Positions 10,170 through 18,942 of a stretch of DNA of 64,000 nucleotides are shown here, one piece after another (the stretch's first letter is position 1; the number at the start of each line of letters is the position of its first letter). Both the position numbers and the translations under genes were made by a program. Location: assembly GCA_025808875.1 (NCBI GenBank), contig CP075528.1, positions 682,001 to 746,000 of the forward strand, written 5' to 3'. Source of the stretch: Enhydrobacter sp. (GTDB lineage: Bacteria; Pseudomonadota; Alphaproteobacteria; Reyranellales; Reyranellaceae). A model generated the notes under the pieces. The model was not told the DNA's origin and ran no database searches. It was given only the letters and a program-made list of their open reading frames with translations.

Positions 10170-10706
10170 TCAGTTAACGACCTCGACCGCGCCCGACAGC
10201 TCCATGATGCCGAGCTCGACGACGACCGCGGAATGCCGCTTGAGCGTCTCTGCCCGGAACTGGTGCAGCACTTCGATGTTCATCCTGGTCTCGAACGCCT
10301 TGTCGGTCTTCATGCGATCGCCATAGGCCACCGCGCCGGCGCCGCAGTCGCGATGGGTGATGCCGACCACGCGCTTGACGTTGTGCAGCTGGATGGAGAT
10401 TCCGAGATTGTCCCAGAAGGTCTTGTGCCAGTCCTTGAAGGCGGGGGCCACGACGCCGATCGGACCGCCGGCGATGTTGAACTGGCTGTAGAGGTTCTGC
10501 CAGCCGCGCGAGGCCATGTAGGCCCAGGTGTTGGTGGTGAAGCGCGGGTCGATGCACTTGAGCAGCATCGCCTCGTAGCCATCGTCGAGCGCCAGGGCAG
10601 GTCTAGACGCGGCGACGGCGGCGGCGCCGACGCCGAGACCGAAAAGGCTTCGGCGGCCGAGCATGGCGAGGCAGCCGCAATCGCGAGTGTGCTCGTGTCT
10701 GGTCAT
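10170..10706 (-). CDS. Tat-exported beta-carbonic-anhydrase-like protein
   Basis: A 178-aa protein with the beta-class carbonic anhydrase zinc set: C51-x-D53-x-R55 (KCIDPRF) and H118-x-x-C121 (THRDCG). The N-terminus has a twin-arginine stretch (GRRSLFGLG, residues 17-25), a hydrophobic core and an ALA end near residue 40, so it is probably exported folded to the periplasm. Two extra Cys precede the signal (DCGC, 10-13). It is shorter than most beta-CAs, and whether it hydrates CO2 is unknown. GGGGGACGATCA precedes the ATG. A single-gene unit. Confidence 0.72.
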   Translation of the reverse strand: MTRHEHTRDCGCLAMLGRRSLFGLGVGAAAVAASRPALALDDGYEAMLLKCIDPRFTTNTWAYMASRGWQNLYSQFNIAGGPIGVVAPAFKDWHKTFWDNLGISIQLHNVKRVVGITHRDCGAGAVAYGDRMKTDKAFETRMNIEVLHQFRAETLKRHSAVVVELGIMELSGAVEVVN

Positions 10707-10861
10707 TGATCGTCCCCCTGCAGTTGCTGTCGCTAAATTGCCAGTACTTCAAAGCCACGCAACCCCAAAAAACAGAAAGACAAGGTAGAAAGAAAAAGAG
10801 CGCGACGCTATATACGCGACACAATATAACAGCGTGACAGAGCGCCTATTTCGGAGCGGGC

Positions 10862-11188
10862 ATGACCTCTTTCAAAGACCGCGAGAACGCCTTCGAGAAG
10901 AAGTTCGAGCATGACCAGGAACTGCAGTTCAAGGTCAACGCGCGCAAGAACAAGCTGCTGGGTCTGTGGGCTGCCGGGCTGATGGGCAAGACGGGCGAGG
11001 CCGCCGAGGCCTATGCCAAGGAAGTCGTGATGGCCGACTTCGAGAAGCCGGGCGATTCCGATGTCGTCGAAAAGCTGGTTAAGGATCTCGCCGCGGCCGG
11101 CAAGCCGACCGAGGAGCACACGATCCGCAAGCACGCCGAGCGGCTGATGCCCGAGGCCAAGCAGCAGGTCATGTCCGAGGTCCACTGA
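10862..11188 (+). CDS. DUF1476 protein, F1-ATPase inhibitor zeta subunit
   Basis: A 108-aa protein matching DUF1476, the alphaproteobacterial F1F0-ATPase zeta subunit first recognised in Paracoccus. The family hallmark is the opening SFKDRENAFEKKF followed by NKLLGLWAAGLMG and AYAKEVV. The N-terminal segment inserts into the F1 catalytic interface and blocks ATP hydrolysis. It stands alone here; the atp operon is outside the window. GGAGCGGGC lies ahead of the ATG. This is one of the stronger taxonomic pointers in the window. Confidence 0.93.
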   Translation: MTSFKDRENAFEKKFEHDQELQFKVNARKNKLLGLWAAGLMGKTGEAAEAYAKEVVMADFEKPGDSDVVEKLVKDLAAAGKPTEEHTIRKHAERLMPEAKQQVMSEVH

Positions 11189-11262
11189 CTTTCGCCGCGC
11201 TACTCGGGCGTTGCGCGAGCATGCTAGCCTGCCGCCCATAGGTCGACTCCAGGGAGGCGGAG

Positions 11263-12312
11263 ATGCGGGTCAATCGTCGAAAGATGCTGGCGCTCGCCGG
11301 CGGCCTTGTCGCGGCACCGGCGGTGTTGCGCGAGGGCCATGCCCAGGCAGCCGAGGTGACGCTCAAGCTGCATCATTTCCTGCCGGCGGCGTCCAATCCG
11401 CATCAGAAGTTCCTCACACCGTGGGCGCGCAAGATCGAGACCGAGTCCAACGGCCGCATCAAGATCAACGTCATCCCCGCGATGCAACTCGGCGGTGCGC
11501 CGCCACAGCTCTACGACCAGGCGCGCGACGGCGTGGTCGACATCGTCTGGACGTTGCCCGGCAACACGCCGGGCCGCTTCCCGTCGATCGAGGCGATCGA
11601 GCTGCCGTTCGTGGCCGAGAAGCGCGCGGGCGCCAATTCCAAGGCGGTGCAGGAATTCGCCGGCATGTACCTCAAGGAGGAGTTCCGCGAGGTTCATCCG
11701 ATCTGCTTCTGGGCGCACGATCACGGGCTGATCCACGCCAACAGGCAGGTCAAGACGATGGAGGATCTCAAGGGCCTGAAGCTGCGCTTCCCGACGCGGC
11801 AGGCCGGCGAGGCGCTGAAGGCGCTCGGCGCCAGTGCGATCGGCATGCCGATCCCCCAGGTTCCCGAAAGCCTGGCCCAGAAGGTGATCGACGGCTGCGT
11901 CGTGCCGTGGGAGGTCGTGCCTGCCATCAAGGTGCAGGAACTCGTGAAGTTCCACACCGAGATCCCGGGCTCGCCGACGCTCTACACGGCGACGTTCGTG
12001 CTGGCCATGAACAAGGGCAGCTACGAGAAGATGCCGGCCGACCTCAAGAAGGTGCTCGATGCCAACTCGGGCATGGCCGCGGCGGAGATGGCGGGCAAGG
12101 TGTGGGACGAGGCCGGCGTCGTGGTGGCCGACATGGTTGCCAAGCGCGGCAACACGATCACGGTGATCCGTCCGGAGGAAGCGGCGCGCTGGCGGCGCAC
12201 GACCCAGCCGGTGATCGAGGCCTGGATCGCCTCGGTCAAGGAGCGCAACATCGACGGCGCCAAGCTGGTCGAATCGGTACGCTCGCTGGTCGCCAAGTAC
12301 AAGGTCGCCTGA
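11263..12312 (+). CDS. TRAP transporter substrate-binding protein (DctP family)
   Basis: A 349-aa periplasmic receptor of a tripartite ATP-independent transporter. The N-terminus has RRKMLALAGGLVAAPAV and cleaves near HAQA (about residue 29), a Tat- or Sec-type signal. The mature part begins VTLKLHHFLPA. The conserved Arg-containing LKGLKLRFPTRQ (about residues 170-180) is the usual carboxylate clamp, so the ligand is probably an organic acid. GGGAGGCGGAG precedes the ATG. The two membrane subunits follow immediately. Confidence 0.92.
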   Translation: MRVNRRKMLALAGGLVAAPAVLREGHAQAAEVTLKLHHFLPAASNPHQKFLTPWARKIETESNGRIKINVIPAMQLGGAPPQLYDQARDGVVDIVWTLPGNTPGRFPSIEAIELPFVAEKRAGANSKAVQEFAGMYLKEEFREVHPICFWAHDHGLIHANRQVKTMEDLKGLKLRFPTRQAGEALKALGASAIGMPIPQVPESLAQKVIDGCVVPWEVVPAIKVQELVKFHTEIPGSPTLYTATFVLAMNKGSYEKMPADLKKVLDANSGMAAAEMAGKVWDEAGVVVADMVAKRGNTITVIRPEEAARWRRTTQPVIEAWIASVKERNIDGAKLVESVRSLVAKYKVA

Positions 12313-12333
12313 GCGATCCCGGGCACGTCGGAG

Positions 12334-12813
12334 GTGGCCTGGACCCGGACGGCCGAACGGCTGGGCGCGATGCTCGCCCTGGCGGGCGCAACGCTTTCGC
12401 TGTGCATCGCCGCGGTCGTGACGGCGAGCGTGCTGTTGCGCTGGACGACGTCGCACGGCCTGTCCGGTGACTTCGAGATGGTGCAGATGGCCGTCGCGCT
12501 GGCCATCTTCTCGTTCCTGCCGCATGCCCAGCTGCGCCGCGCCAACATCCTGGTCGATACCTTCACCACGTGGCTGCCCGAGCGCGTGACTTCGGGCATC
12601 GATGCGTTCTGGGACCTCGTCTACGGGGCCGCCGCGGCGCTGCTGGCGTGGCGCCTCGCGATCGGGGCCGGCGACGCCATCGCCTCGCACACCGGCACGA
12701 TGATTCTCGGACTACCCACGGGCTGGGCCATCGCCGCCTGCTCGGCCATGGCCGGGCTGCTCGCGCTCGCGGCGTTGGCAACAGCGGCCGGTCGGTTCGG
12801 CACGCGCGCGTGA
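12334..12813 (+). CDS. TRAP transporter small permease (DctQ family)
   Basis: A 159-aa protein with four predicted membrane helices (about residues 10-33, 48-66, 92-112 and 128-150), the size and layout of a DctQ subunit. The start is GTG, 21 bp after the receptor gene; its TGA overlaps the next ATG (TGATG). It helps the large permease move substrate from the periplasmic receptor. Confidence 0.85.
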   Translation: MAWTRTAERLGAMLALAGATLSLCIAAVVTASVLLRWTTSHGLSGDFEMVQMAVALAIFSFLPHAQLRRANILVDTFTTWLPERVTSGIDAFWDLVYGAAAALLAWRLAIGAGDAIASHTGTMILGLPTGWAIAACSAMAGLLALAALATAAGRFGTRA

Positions 12814-14129
12814 TGGAGCCGTCCTCGGGCCTCCTGGGCTTTGCGGTCATGCTGGCGCTGATGGTGGCGCGCATGCCGATCGGGCTGGCCCTGCTCGTCG
12901 TCGGAGCCGGCGGCTACGCCTGGATCGCCGGCTGGGGAACCTTCCTCAACTACGTCAAGGCAACGCCCTACCATCACTTTTCGAACTATACGCTCTCGGT
13001 CATCCCGCTCTTCATCCTGATGGGCGCGCTGGCCGAAAAGTCCGGCCTGTCGACGGCCTTGTTCCGCGCCGCCTCGAGCCTGGTCGGCCATCGCCGCGGC
13101 GGGCTGGCGATGGGCGTGGTCGCCTCCTGCGCTGCGTTCGGCGCGATCTGCGGCTCGTCGGTGGCGACCACCGCGACCTTCGCGCGCGCCTCGCTGCCCG
13201 AGCTCGCGCGATATCGCTACGACAACGGCTTGGCGACCGGAGTCGTCGCGGTCGGTGGAACGCTCGGCATCCTGGTTCCGCCGTCGGTGATCCTGGTCGT
13301 CTACGGCATCACCACCGAGCAGAATATCGCCAAGCTCTTCATCGCTGCCTTCGTGCCGGCGCTGTTCGCGGTGCTGCTGTATTTCGGCGTCATCGCCCTG
13401 ATCGTGGCCCAACGGCCCGCGCTCGGCCCGGCGCTGCCGCGCGCTTCGCATGCCGACCGTGTCAGGGACATCGCGGCCGTGTGGCCCGCGTTGCTGGTCG
13501 CCGTCGTCGTGCTCGGCGGCATCTACGGCGGCGTCTTCTCGCCGACCGAAGGCGCCGCGGTCGGCGCGATCGCCATGCTGGCCGTGGCCGTGCTGCTGGG
13601 CGGGTTGCGCTGGCAGGGCTTGAAAGGCGCCTTGCTGCAGACCGCCGAGACGTCCGGCATGATCTTCCTGATCCTGCTCGGTGCCGAGATCTTCAACGCC
13701 TTCCTCGCGCTGTCGCAGCTTCCCGTCGCCGTCGCCGAATGGATCGGCGGCGGGGGCTTCGAGCCCTACGGCGTTCTGATGCTGATCCTGCTTTTCTACA
13801 TCCTGCTCGGCGCGATCATGGACGAACTCGCCATGATCCTGCTGACATTGCCCATCTTCTTTCCGATCATCCAGTCTCTCGACTTCGGCATGTTGCCGGA
13901 CGAGGTTGCGATCTGGTTCGGGATTCTGGTGCTGATCGTCGTCGGCGTCGGCCTCACCGCCCCGCCGATCGGATTGAACGTGTTCGTCGTGTCGGCGATC
14001 GCGCGCGACGTCCCGCTCACCCGCATCTACCGCAACGTGCTGCCCTTCCTGGCCGCCGACCTCGTGCGCCTCGTCCTGGTCGTTTTCTTCCCGGTGCTGG
14101 CGCTCGGCCTGGTGCGTCTGCTGACTTAG
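12813..14129 (+). CDS. TRAP transporter large permease (DctM family)
   Basis: A 438-aa permease with about 12 hydrophobic helices and the family's hallmark ICGSSVATTATFA near residue 110 and GTLGILVPPSVILVVYG near 150. It carries the substrate using a sodium or proton gradient. It overlaps the DctQ stop by one base. The trio is complete and ordered P-Q-M, so it should work as one unit. No catabolic or regulatory gene is attached, leaving the substrate unknown. Confidence 0.93.
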   Translation: MEPSSGLLGFAVMLALMVARMPIGLALLVVGAGGYAWIAGWGTFLNYVKATPYHHFSNYTLSVIPLFILMGALAEKSGLSTALFRAASSLVGHRRGGLAMGVVASCAAFGAICGSSVATTATFARASLPELARYRYDNGLATGVVAVGGTLGILVPPSVILVVYGITTEQNIAKLFIAAFVPALFAVLLYFGVIALIVAQRPALGPALPRASHADRVRDIAAVWPALLVAVVVLGGIYGGVFSPTEGAAVGAIAMLAVAVLLGGLRWQGLKGALLQTAETSGMIFLILLGAEIFNAFLALSQLPVAVAEWIGGGGFEPYGVLMLILLFYILLGAIMDELAMILLTLPIFFPIIQSLDFGMLPDEVAIWFGILVLIVVGVGLTAPPIGLNVFVVSAIARDVPLTRIYRNVLPFLAADLVRLVLVVFFPVLALGLVRLLT

Positions 14130-14154
14130 AAGCCGTTGTGACAGCCAGGGGCCG

Positions 14155-15567
14155 TCACTTCCTGGCAAGCATGCCGGCGAGGCCTGTGTAGTTCTCGGGA
14201 CGAAGCGCCCTGAGCCGCGCCTTCATGTCGGCGTTTATGTCGAGGCCGTCAATGAAGGAGGCGAGGTCTTCCATCGTTACCTGCTTGCCGCGGGTGAGCG
14301 TTTTCAGCTTCTCGTATGGCATCTCCACGTCGGCGACGCGCAGCACCGTCTGTATCGCTTCGGCGAGCACCTCCGGATGCGCCAGGAGCGCGTCGCGAAG
14401 CGCAGCTTGATTCACGCTGACTTTGCCGAAGCCGCGCCCGAGCGCGCGATAGCCGATCAGCGAATGCGCGAAGGCGGTGCCGAAGGTGCGTGCCACGGTC
14501 GAGTCCGAGAGATCGCGCTGCAGGCGCGACACCGGCAGCTTCCTCGAGAGATGCTCGAAGAGCGCGTTGGCGATGCCGAAATTGCCCTCCGCATTCTCGA
14601 AATCGATCGGATTCACCTTGTGCGGCATGGCCGACGAGCCGATCTCGCCTTCCTTCGGCTTCTGCGTGACCCATCCGTCCGAGATGTACCGCCACATGTC
14701 CTGCGACAGATCGAGGAGGATCGTGTTGATACGGCGCACGTTGTCGAACATCTCGGCGAATGTGTCGTGCGGCTCTATCTGGGTCGTCACCTCATTGAGC
14801 TCGAGGCGTACGACATGCGCCTTGCCGGTGTCGTCCGCATTCAGGCTTTCCGCAAAGGAACGCGCAAAGGCCAACCAATCGATCTTCGGAAATGCCACGA
14901 TCTGGGCGTTGTAGTTGCCCGAGGGTCCGCCCCACTTCATGAGGACGGGGCGCCTCATGAGAGCTTCGACCTGCCTTTCGAGGCGCCTCGCGAAGACGTT
15001 CATCTCCTTGCCGAAGGTCGTGGGCGTCGCACTCTGGCCATGGGTGCGCGCGAGCATGGCCGTATCGGCATGCTCCCGGGCAAGGCTGACGATCGCGCTC
15101 TTTACCTTGTCGAGCGCCGGCAGCATGACCTCTTCGAGCGCTCCGCGAAGCGCGAGGGCATGGGCGGTGCTGTTCACGTCCTCCGACGTGAGGGCGAAGT
15201 GCACCCATTCGAGCACGTCGGTGAGGCTCGAGTTTCCGAGCTTGAGCTTGATGAAGTACTCCACCGCCTTCACGTCGTGATTCGTCGCGGGGATTCCGTC
15301 ATGGCCTTCGCGCTCGATCTTCTGGATGATCTGCGCGTCGTCGACGTCGATATGCGGCAGCGCGCGAAGCATCGCCTTCTCGTCCGACGTAAGCTGCCGC
15401 ATGCCGACGCCCTTTGTCTCCGAGAGCGCCATGAGATACTCGCACTCGACGGTGACGCGCATTTTCATGAGCGCGTGTTCGCTGAAATACGCCGCAAGCG
15501 GCTCGGTGGTCGCGCGATAGCGGCCGTCGACAGGGCTTATGGCCGTGAGTGGTTCGAGGCGTCGCAT
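14155..15567 (-). CDS. purB: Adenylosuccinate lyase, gamma-proteobacterial type
   Basis: Adenylosuccinate lyase (470 aa), acting twice in purine synthesis (SAICAR to AICAR, adenylosuccinate to AMP). It has the ISPVDGRY opening, the superfamily signature SSAMPHKVNPIDFENAEGN and the PYEKLKTLTRGK end, all features of the E. coli-type PurB. Many Alphaproteobacteria instead carry a shorter Bacillus-like PurB. Its codon use differs from its neighbours: leucine is mostly CTC/CTT rather than CTG, with more CGA, ATA and AAA. This suggests horizontal acquisition. The ATG at 15567 matches the known N-terminus; longer reads run into the divergent HAD gene region. Confidence 0.93.
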   Translation of the reverse strand: MRRLEPLTAISPVDGRYRATTEPLAAYFSEHALMKMRVTVECEYLMALSETKGVGMRQLTSDEKAMLRALPHIDVDDAQIIQKIEREGHDGIPATNHDVKAVEYFIKLKLGNSSLTDVLEWVHFALTSEDVNSTAHALALRGALEEVMLPALDKVKSAIVSLAREHADTAMLARTHGQSATPTTFGKEMNVFARRLERQVEALMRRPVLMKWGGPSGNYNAQIVAFPKIDWLAFARSFAESLNADDTGKAHVVRLELNEVTTQIEPHDTFAEMFDNVRRINTILLDLSQDMWRYISDGWVTQKPKEGEIGSSAMPHKVNPIDFENAEGNFGIANALFEHLSRKLPVSRLQRDLSDSTVARTFGTAFAHSLIGYRALGRGFGKVSVNQAALRDALLAHPEVLAEAIQTVLRVADVEMPYEKLKTLTRGKQVTMEDLASFIDGLDINADMKARLRALRPENYTGLAGMLARK

Positions 15568-15622
15568 GGCCCGGCTTTTAGTCCCGAACGGCCCGGATTG
15601 CCATGTTAAGAAGTGTCCCACC

Positions 15623-16426
15623 ATGATGCCGCTTTCCGACTGCCCTCGCTCCGTCCTTGCCTCGGTCCAAGGCGTTCTCACCGACATCGACGAGACGGTG
15701 TCGACGGCCAGCCGCCTCACCGCCGGGGCCTACGGCGCGCTGGAGGCACTGAAAGAGGCGGGATTCCTGGTCGTTCCGGTGACCGGCCGGCCGGCCGGCT
15801 GGTGCGACCACATCGCCCGTTTCTGGCCGGTCGACGCCGTGGTCGGCGAGAACGGCGCCTTCTGGATGTGGCTCGACAAGTCGGCGGGCAAGCTCCGGAC
15901 CCGTTTCGTCCAGTCCGACGCGGAGCGCGCGGAAGGTCGGCGTCGGCTCGAGGCGGTGCGGGAGGAGGTCCTGCGTGCCGTCAGCGGTTGCGGGATCGCC
16001 TCCGATCAGCCTTACCGACTGGCCGACCTGGCCGTGGATTTCTGCGAGGACGTGCCGGCCCTGCCGCGCGCCGAGGTCGATCGCATCGTCGCGGTGTTCG
16101 AGAAGCACGGGGCGCATGCCAAGGTGAGCTCGATCCACGTCAACGGCTGGTTCGGCGACTACGACAAGCTCACCACGTCGAAGACCATGATGCGCGAGCT
16201 GTTCGGCGTCGATCTCGGGGCTGCGCGCGAGCGCTATGTCTATTCCGGCGATTCACCCAACGACTCGCCGATGTTCGGCTACTTTCCCAATGCCGTCGGC
16301 GTGGCGAACGTGCGAGACTTTGCCGATGCCATGCCGCACCTGCCGCGCTGGATCACGACGGCGCGCTCCGGCGCGGGCTTCGTCGAACTCGCGGAAGCGC
16401 TGATTGTGGCCAAGAGGGGAGACTGA
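15623..16426 (+). CDS. HAD-superfamily (IIB) sugar-phosphatase-like hydrolase
   Basis: A 267-aa HAD hydrolase. Motif I is LTDIDET (the two catalytic Asp), motif II PVTGRPAGW, motif III the Lys in DYDKLTTSK, and motif IV SGDSPNDSPMF. The cap and layout resemble Cof-type, sucrose-phosphate and mannosyl-3-phosphoglycerate phosphatases. The ATG at 15623 (MMPLS) is chosen; earlier in-frame Met codons overlap the purB start. It abuts marC (TGA then ATG), implying co-transcription. Substrate unknown. Confidence 0.8.
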   Translation: MMPLSDCPRSVLASVQGVLTDIDETVSTASRLTAGAYGALEALKEAGFLVVPVTGRPAGWCDHIARFWPVDAVVGENGAFWMWLDKSAGKLRTRFVQSDAERAEGRRRLEAVREEVLRAVSGCGIASDQPYRLADLAVDFCEDVPALPRAEVDRIVAVFEKHGAHAKVSSIHVNGWFGDYDKLTTSKTMMRELFGVDLGAARERYVYSGDSPNDSPMFGYFPNAVGVANVRDFADAMPHLPRWITTARSGAGFVELAEALIVAKRGD

Positions 16427-17056
16427 ATGGCGCCGACCTTCATCGATTCGTTCCTCTACGAATTCGTCACGCTCTTCGTCATTCTCGATCCCGTCGCGAC
16501 GGTGCCGCTCTTCATCATGGCGACGGCCGGCCTGTCGCGGCGCGATGCGCTCGTGGTGGCGGTCTATGCGCTTGCGATCGCCTTCGCGGTGCTGGTGTTT
16601 TTCATCGTTGCCGGCCAGCTTCTGCTCAGCGCACTCCACATCCCCGTTGCGTCGTTCCAGCTCGCCGGGTCGCTGGTGCTGCTGCTGTTCGGGCTCAAGA
16701 TGGTGCTCGGCAAGGTGACGGAAGAGGTGGCCGCGATGCCGCCAACCGCCACCCTGCTGGAGCGCGCGGTCTATCCGCTGGCGATCCCCGGGATCGCCGG
16801 CGCCGGCGCGATCCTGACCGTGGTGCTGCTGACCGACTACAAGGTGCGTTCGCTCGGCGAGCAGGCGACCACGACCCTGATCCTGGTGCTCTGTCTCGTC
16901 GGCTTCTTCGCCCTCTATGCCGGCGCCGGACTGATCTCGCGCGTCCTCGGCCGCTCTGGAATCGAGATCGTGAGCCGCGTGTTCGGCCTGATCCTGGCGA
17001 GCATCGCCGTGCACAACATGGTCATCGCCATCAAGATCAGCTTCGGCATCGCTTGA
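16427..17056 (+). CDS. MarC-family integral membrane protein
   Basis: A 209-aa MarC/UPF0056 protein with six membrane helices in two similar halves; the hallmark FVILDPVATVPLFI is near residue 20 and PLAIPGIAGAGAI near 115. The family's transport role is unsettled and it is no longer linked to multiple antibiotic resistance. It follows the HAD gene with no gap. Its stop codon abuts the stop of the convergent gene. Confidence 0.88.
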   Translation: MAPTFIDSFLYEFVTLFVILDPVATVPLFIMATAGLSRRDALVVAVYALAIAFAVLVFFIVAGQLLLSALHIPVASFQLAGSLVLLLFGLKMVLGKVTEEVAAMPPTATLLERAVYPLAIPGIAGAGAILTVVLLTDYKVRSLGEQATTTLILVLCLVGFFALYAGAGLISRVLGRSGIEIVSRVFGLILASIAVHNMVIAIKISFGIA

Positions 17057-17764
17057 TCAGGGCGGTGGCGCCACCGTCAGCGAACCGAAATGCACGACGC
17101 TGTCGGCCTGGCTGAGCACGCCGACGGTGCCGGCGTGAACCAGGCTGCGGTCGTTCAGGCCGAACTGCGCCGCGCCGTCGAGCCAGACCTCGAAGCGATC
17201 CCACCGGGCCACGACCCGCAAGGCGTGCCATCGGCCGATGGCGATGTCGGCGGTCGCCGAGCCGAGCTGTGCACGCTTGCCGCCGCGCATGCGGTAGAGC
17301 CGCACCGACTTGTCCCGCGCGCTCACCATGACTGCGTAGTAGTCGTTCGCGTCCTGGGCGCGCAGCACCAAGCCGGCGGCTTGCTCGCGCGTTCCCGAGA
17401 CGATCTTGAATCTCAGGGTCGCGTCGATATCCAGCGCCGCGGTCTGGATCGAGATGCAGAGGGGAAAGCGTTGATAGGTGGCGTCGCCGGCGGTCTCGGC
17501 CAATGCCCAGCCGCCCAGCGCCTCCTTCTCGGCCACGGCCTTCCAGGCCGGCGGCCGGCCGATGCCGGTCATGCCCTGTTGGCAGGCGACACGCCCGTCC
17601 GACGTGGTCAGCGGGGCCACCTGCTGGGCGGCAGCCGGCGCCGGTCCGGCGAGCAGCACGGCGAGCGACAGCGCGAGCGGCGCGACGCTTGACCGCCTGC
17701 GCGGGACGGAGGACTTTACGCGCCGGCCCGATGAAGGCGATTTCTGGCAAGGGGGAAACAGCAT
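17057..17764 (-). CDS. Secreted protein with LamG/DUF1080-like domain
   Basis: About 235 aa. A long basic n-region is followed by LALSLAVLLAGPAPAAAQ, a Sec signal with cleavage near AAAQ. The mature part is beta-rich, with DIDATLRFKIVSGTREQAAG, RAQDANDYYAVMVS and GRWHALRVVARWDRFEVWLDG, a pattern like concanavalin-fold (LamG, 3-keto-disaccharide hydrolase DUF1080) domains. The only ATG is at 17762-17764, which overlaps the ATG of the divergent FAH gene; an unrecognised start within the n-region is possible. Probably periplasmic or cell-surface carbohydrate binding, inferred from fold only. Confidence 0.65.
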   Translation of the reverse strand: MLFPPCQKSPSSGRRVKSSVPRRRSSVAPLALSLAVLLAGPAPAAAQQVAPLTTSDGRVACQQGMTGIGRPPAWKAVAEKEALGGWALAETAGDATYQRFPLCISIQTAALDIDATLRFKIVSGTREQAAGLVLRAQDANDYYAVMVSARDKSVRLYRMRGGKRAQLGSATADIAIGRWHALRVVARWDRFEVWLDGAAQFGLNDRSLVHAGTVGVLSQADSVVHFGSLTVAPPP

Positions 17765-18635
17765 GCGTCTCTGCACCATCGTGAGCGGCGGCAAGCCCGC
17801 CGTGGGGGTCAAGCTCGGCGACGGCAAGGTCGTCGATCTGTCGAAGCAAATGCCACGCGGACCCAAGTCGGTGGTCGAGATCCTGGCGGGCGGGCGCAAG
17901 ATGCAGCAGGCGGTGCTGAAGGCCTGCGCCAAGCCCAAGAAGGGCGCCACCGTCTCGGAGAAGTCGGCGAAGTACCTGCCGCCGATCCCCAATCCGGGGA
18001 AGATTTTGTGCATTGGGCTCAACTACCGCAAGCACGCTGAGGAGACCGGCAGCCCGATTCCCGCCTATCCGGTGGTGTTTTGCCGGTTCAACAACACGCT
18101 GACGCCCCACAACGGCAAGATGCCCCGGCCGAGCCACTCCGAGCAGCTCGACTGGGAAGCCGAGCTCACCGTGGTAATCGGCAGGAAGTGCCGCAACGTG
18201 CCGAAGGAGAAGGCGCTCGGCGTGATCGCCGGCTATGCCTGCTTCAACGACGGCTCGGTGCGCGACTGGCAGAGGAAGTCGGGCGGCCAGTTCACCCTCG
18301 GCAAGGGCTTCGACGGAACCGGCGGCTTCGGTCCCGACATCGTCACGGCCGACGAGCTGCCACCGGGCGGCGCGCCGCTCAGGATCATGACCCGCGTCAA
18401 CGGCGAGGTCATGCAGGACAGCAACACCGACGACCTGATCTTCGATGTGCCGACCCTGGTGCACGAGCTCAGCAAGATCATGACGCTCGAGCCGGGCGAC
18501 ATCATCATCACCGGCACGCCCTCGGGGGTGGCCATGGCGCGCAGCCCGCAGCCCTGGCTGAAGCCCGGCGACGTCTGCGAGGTCGAGATCGAGAAGGTCG
18601 GCGTGCTGCGCAACGTCGTCACGCAGGGCGCGTGA
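17763..18635 (+). CDS. Fumarylacetoacetate hydrolase family protein
   Basis: A 290-aa FAH-fold enzyme. The catalytic half begins at GKILCIGLNYRKHAEETG (about residue 80); the metal ligands are the Glu residues in LDWEAELTVVIG and the Asp in GKGFDGTG. It ends with PGDIIITGTPSGV, the usual FAH signature. The family covers hydratases, decarboxylases and C-C hydrolases of 2-keto acids such as 2-keto-3-deoxy-arabinonate dehydratase and ureidoglycolate lyase relatives, so the substrate is uncertain. AGGGGGAAACAGC precedes the ATG. Confidence 0.88.
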   Translation: MRLCTIVSGGKPAVGVKLGDGKVVDLSKQMPRGPKSVVEILAGGRKMQQAVLKACAKPKKGATVSEKSAKYLPPIPNPGKILCIGLNYRKHAEETGSPIPAYPVVFCRFNNTLTPHNGKMPRPSHSEQLDWEAELTVVIGRKCRNVPKEKALGVIAGYACFNDGSVRDWQRKSGGQFTLGKGFDGTGGFGPDIVTADELPPGGAPLRIMTRVNGEVMQDSNTDDLIFDVPTLVHELSKIMTLEPGDIIITGTPSGVAMARSPQPWLKPGDVCEVEIEKVGVLRNVVTQGA

Positions 18636-18747
18636 GGTATCGCAACGCCACTGCGCACCAGGACTTTCAAAACATCCAATTGTTTCCACGAGGTGCAGCG
18701 ACCGTTCTTCAACTATCGACCGTCAGGGATTGGCGCAACACGTGTGA

Positions 18748-18942
18748 CCTGCCCGGGTTCAATTTCGATTTGGTTTGTCGGACGTGGACGGCACTATTAC
18801 TGAAGTCGTTGGCCTGATCGCCAGAGGCCGTCGACTGGTGTATCGCGTCGAATTCTCGATGATTGGCGATGAACCGCTGGCTGCTCATCTCACGGCCGAC
18901 GAATTGAAGCCGATGAGACAAAAGCATCACGCTGCGGGTTAG
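18748..18942 (+). pseudogene. Possible small gene or gene tail, no normal start codon
   Basis: A frame open from the TGA at 18745 to a TAG at 18940 reads RFGLSDVDGTITEV, then VGLIARGRRLVYRVEFSM and ends LKPMRQKHHAAG. The alternating hydrophobic/charged pattern looks protein-like and not random. There is no ATG and only a TTG (18775) or GTG (18784) without a ribosome site. It could be the tail of a lost gene. The 420-bp gap it sits in is noticeably richer in A/T than its neighbours; the rest of the gap (18636-18747, 18943-19052) shows nothing I can name. Confidence 0.3.
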
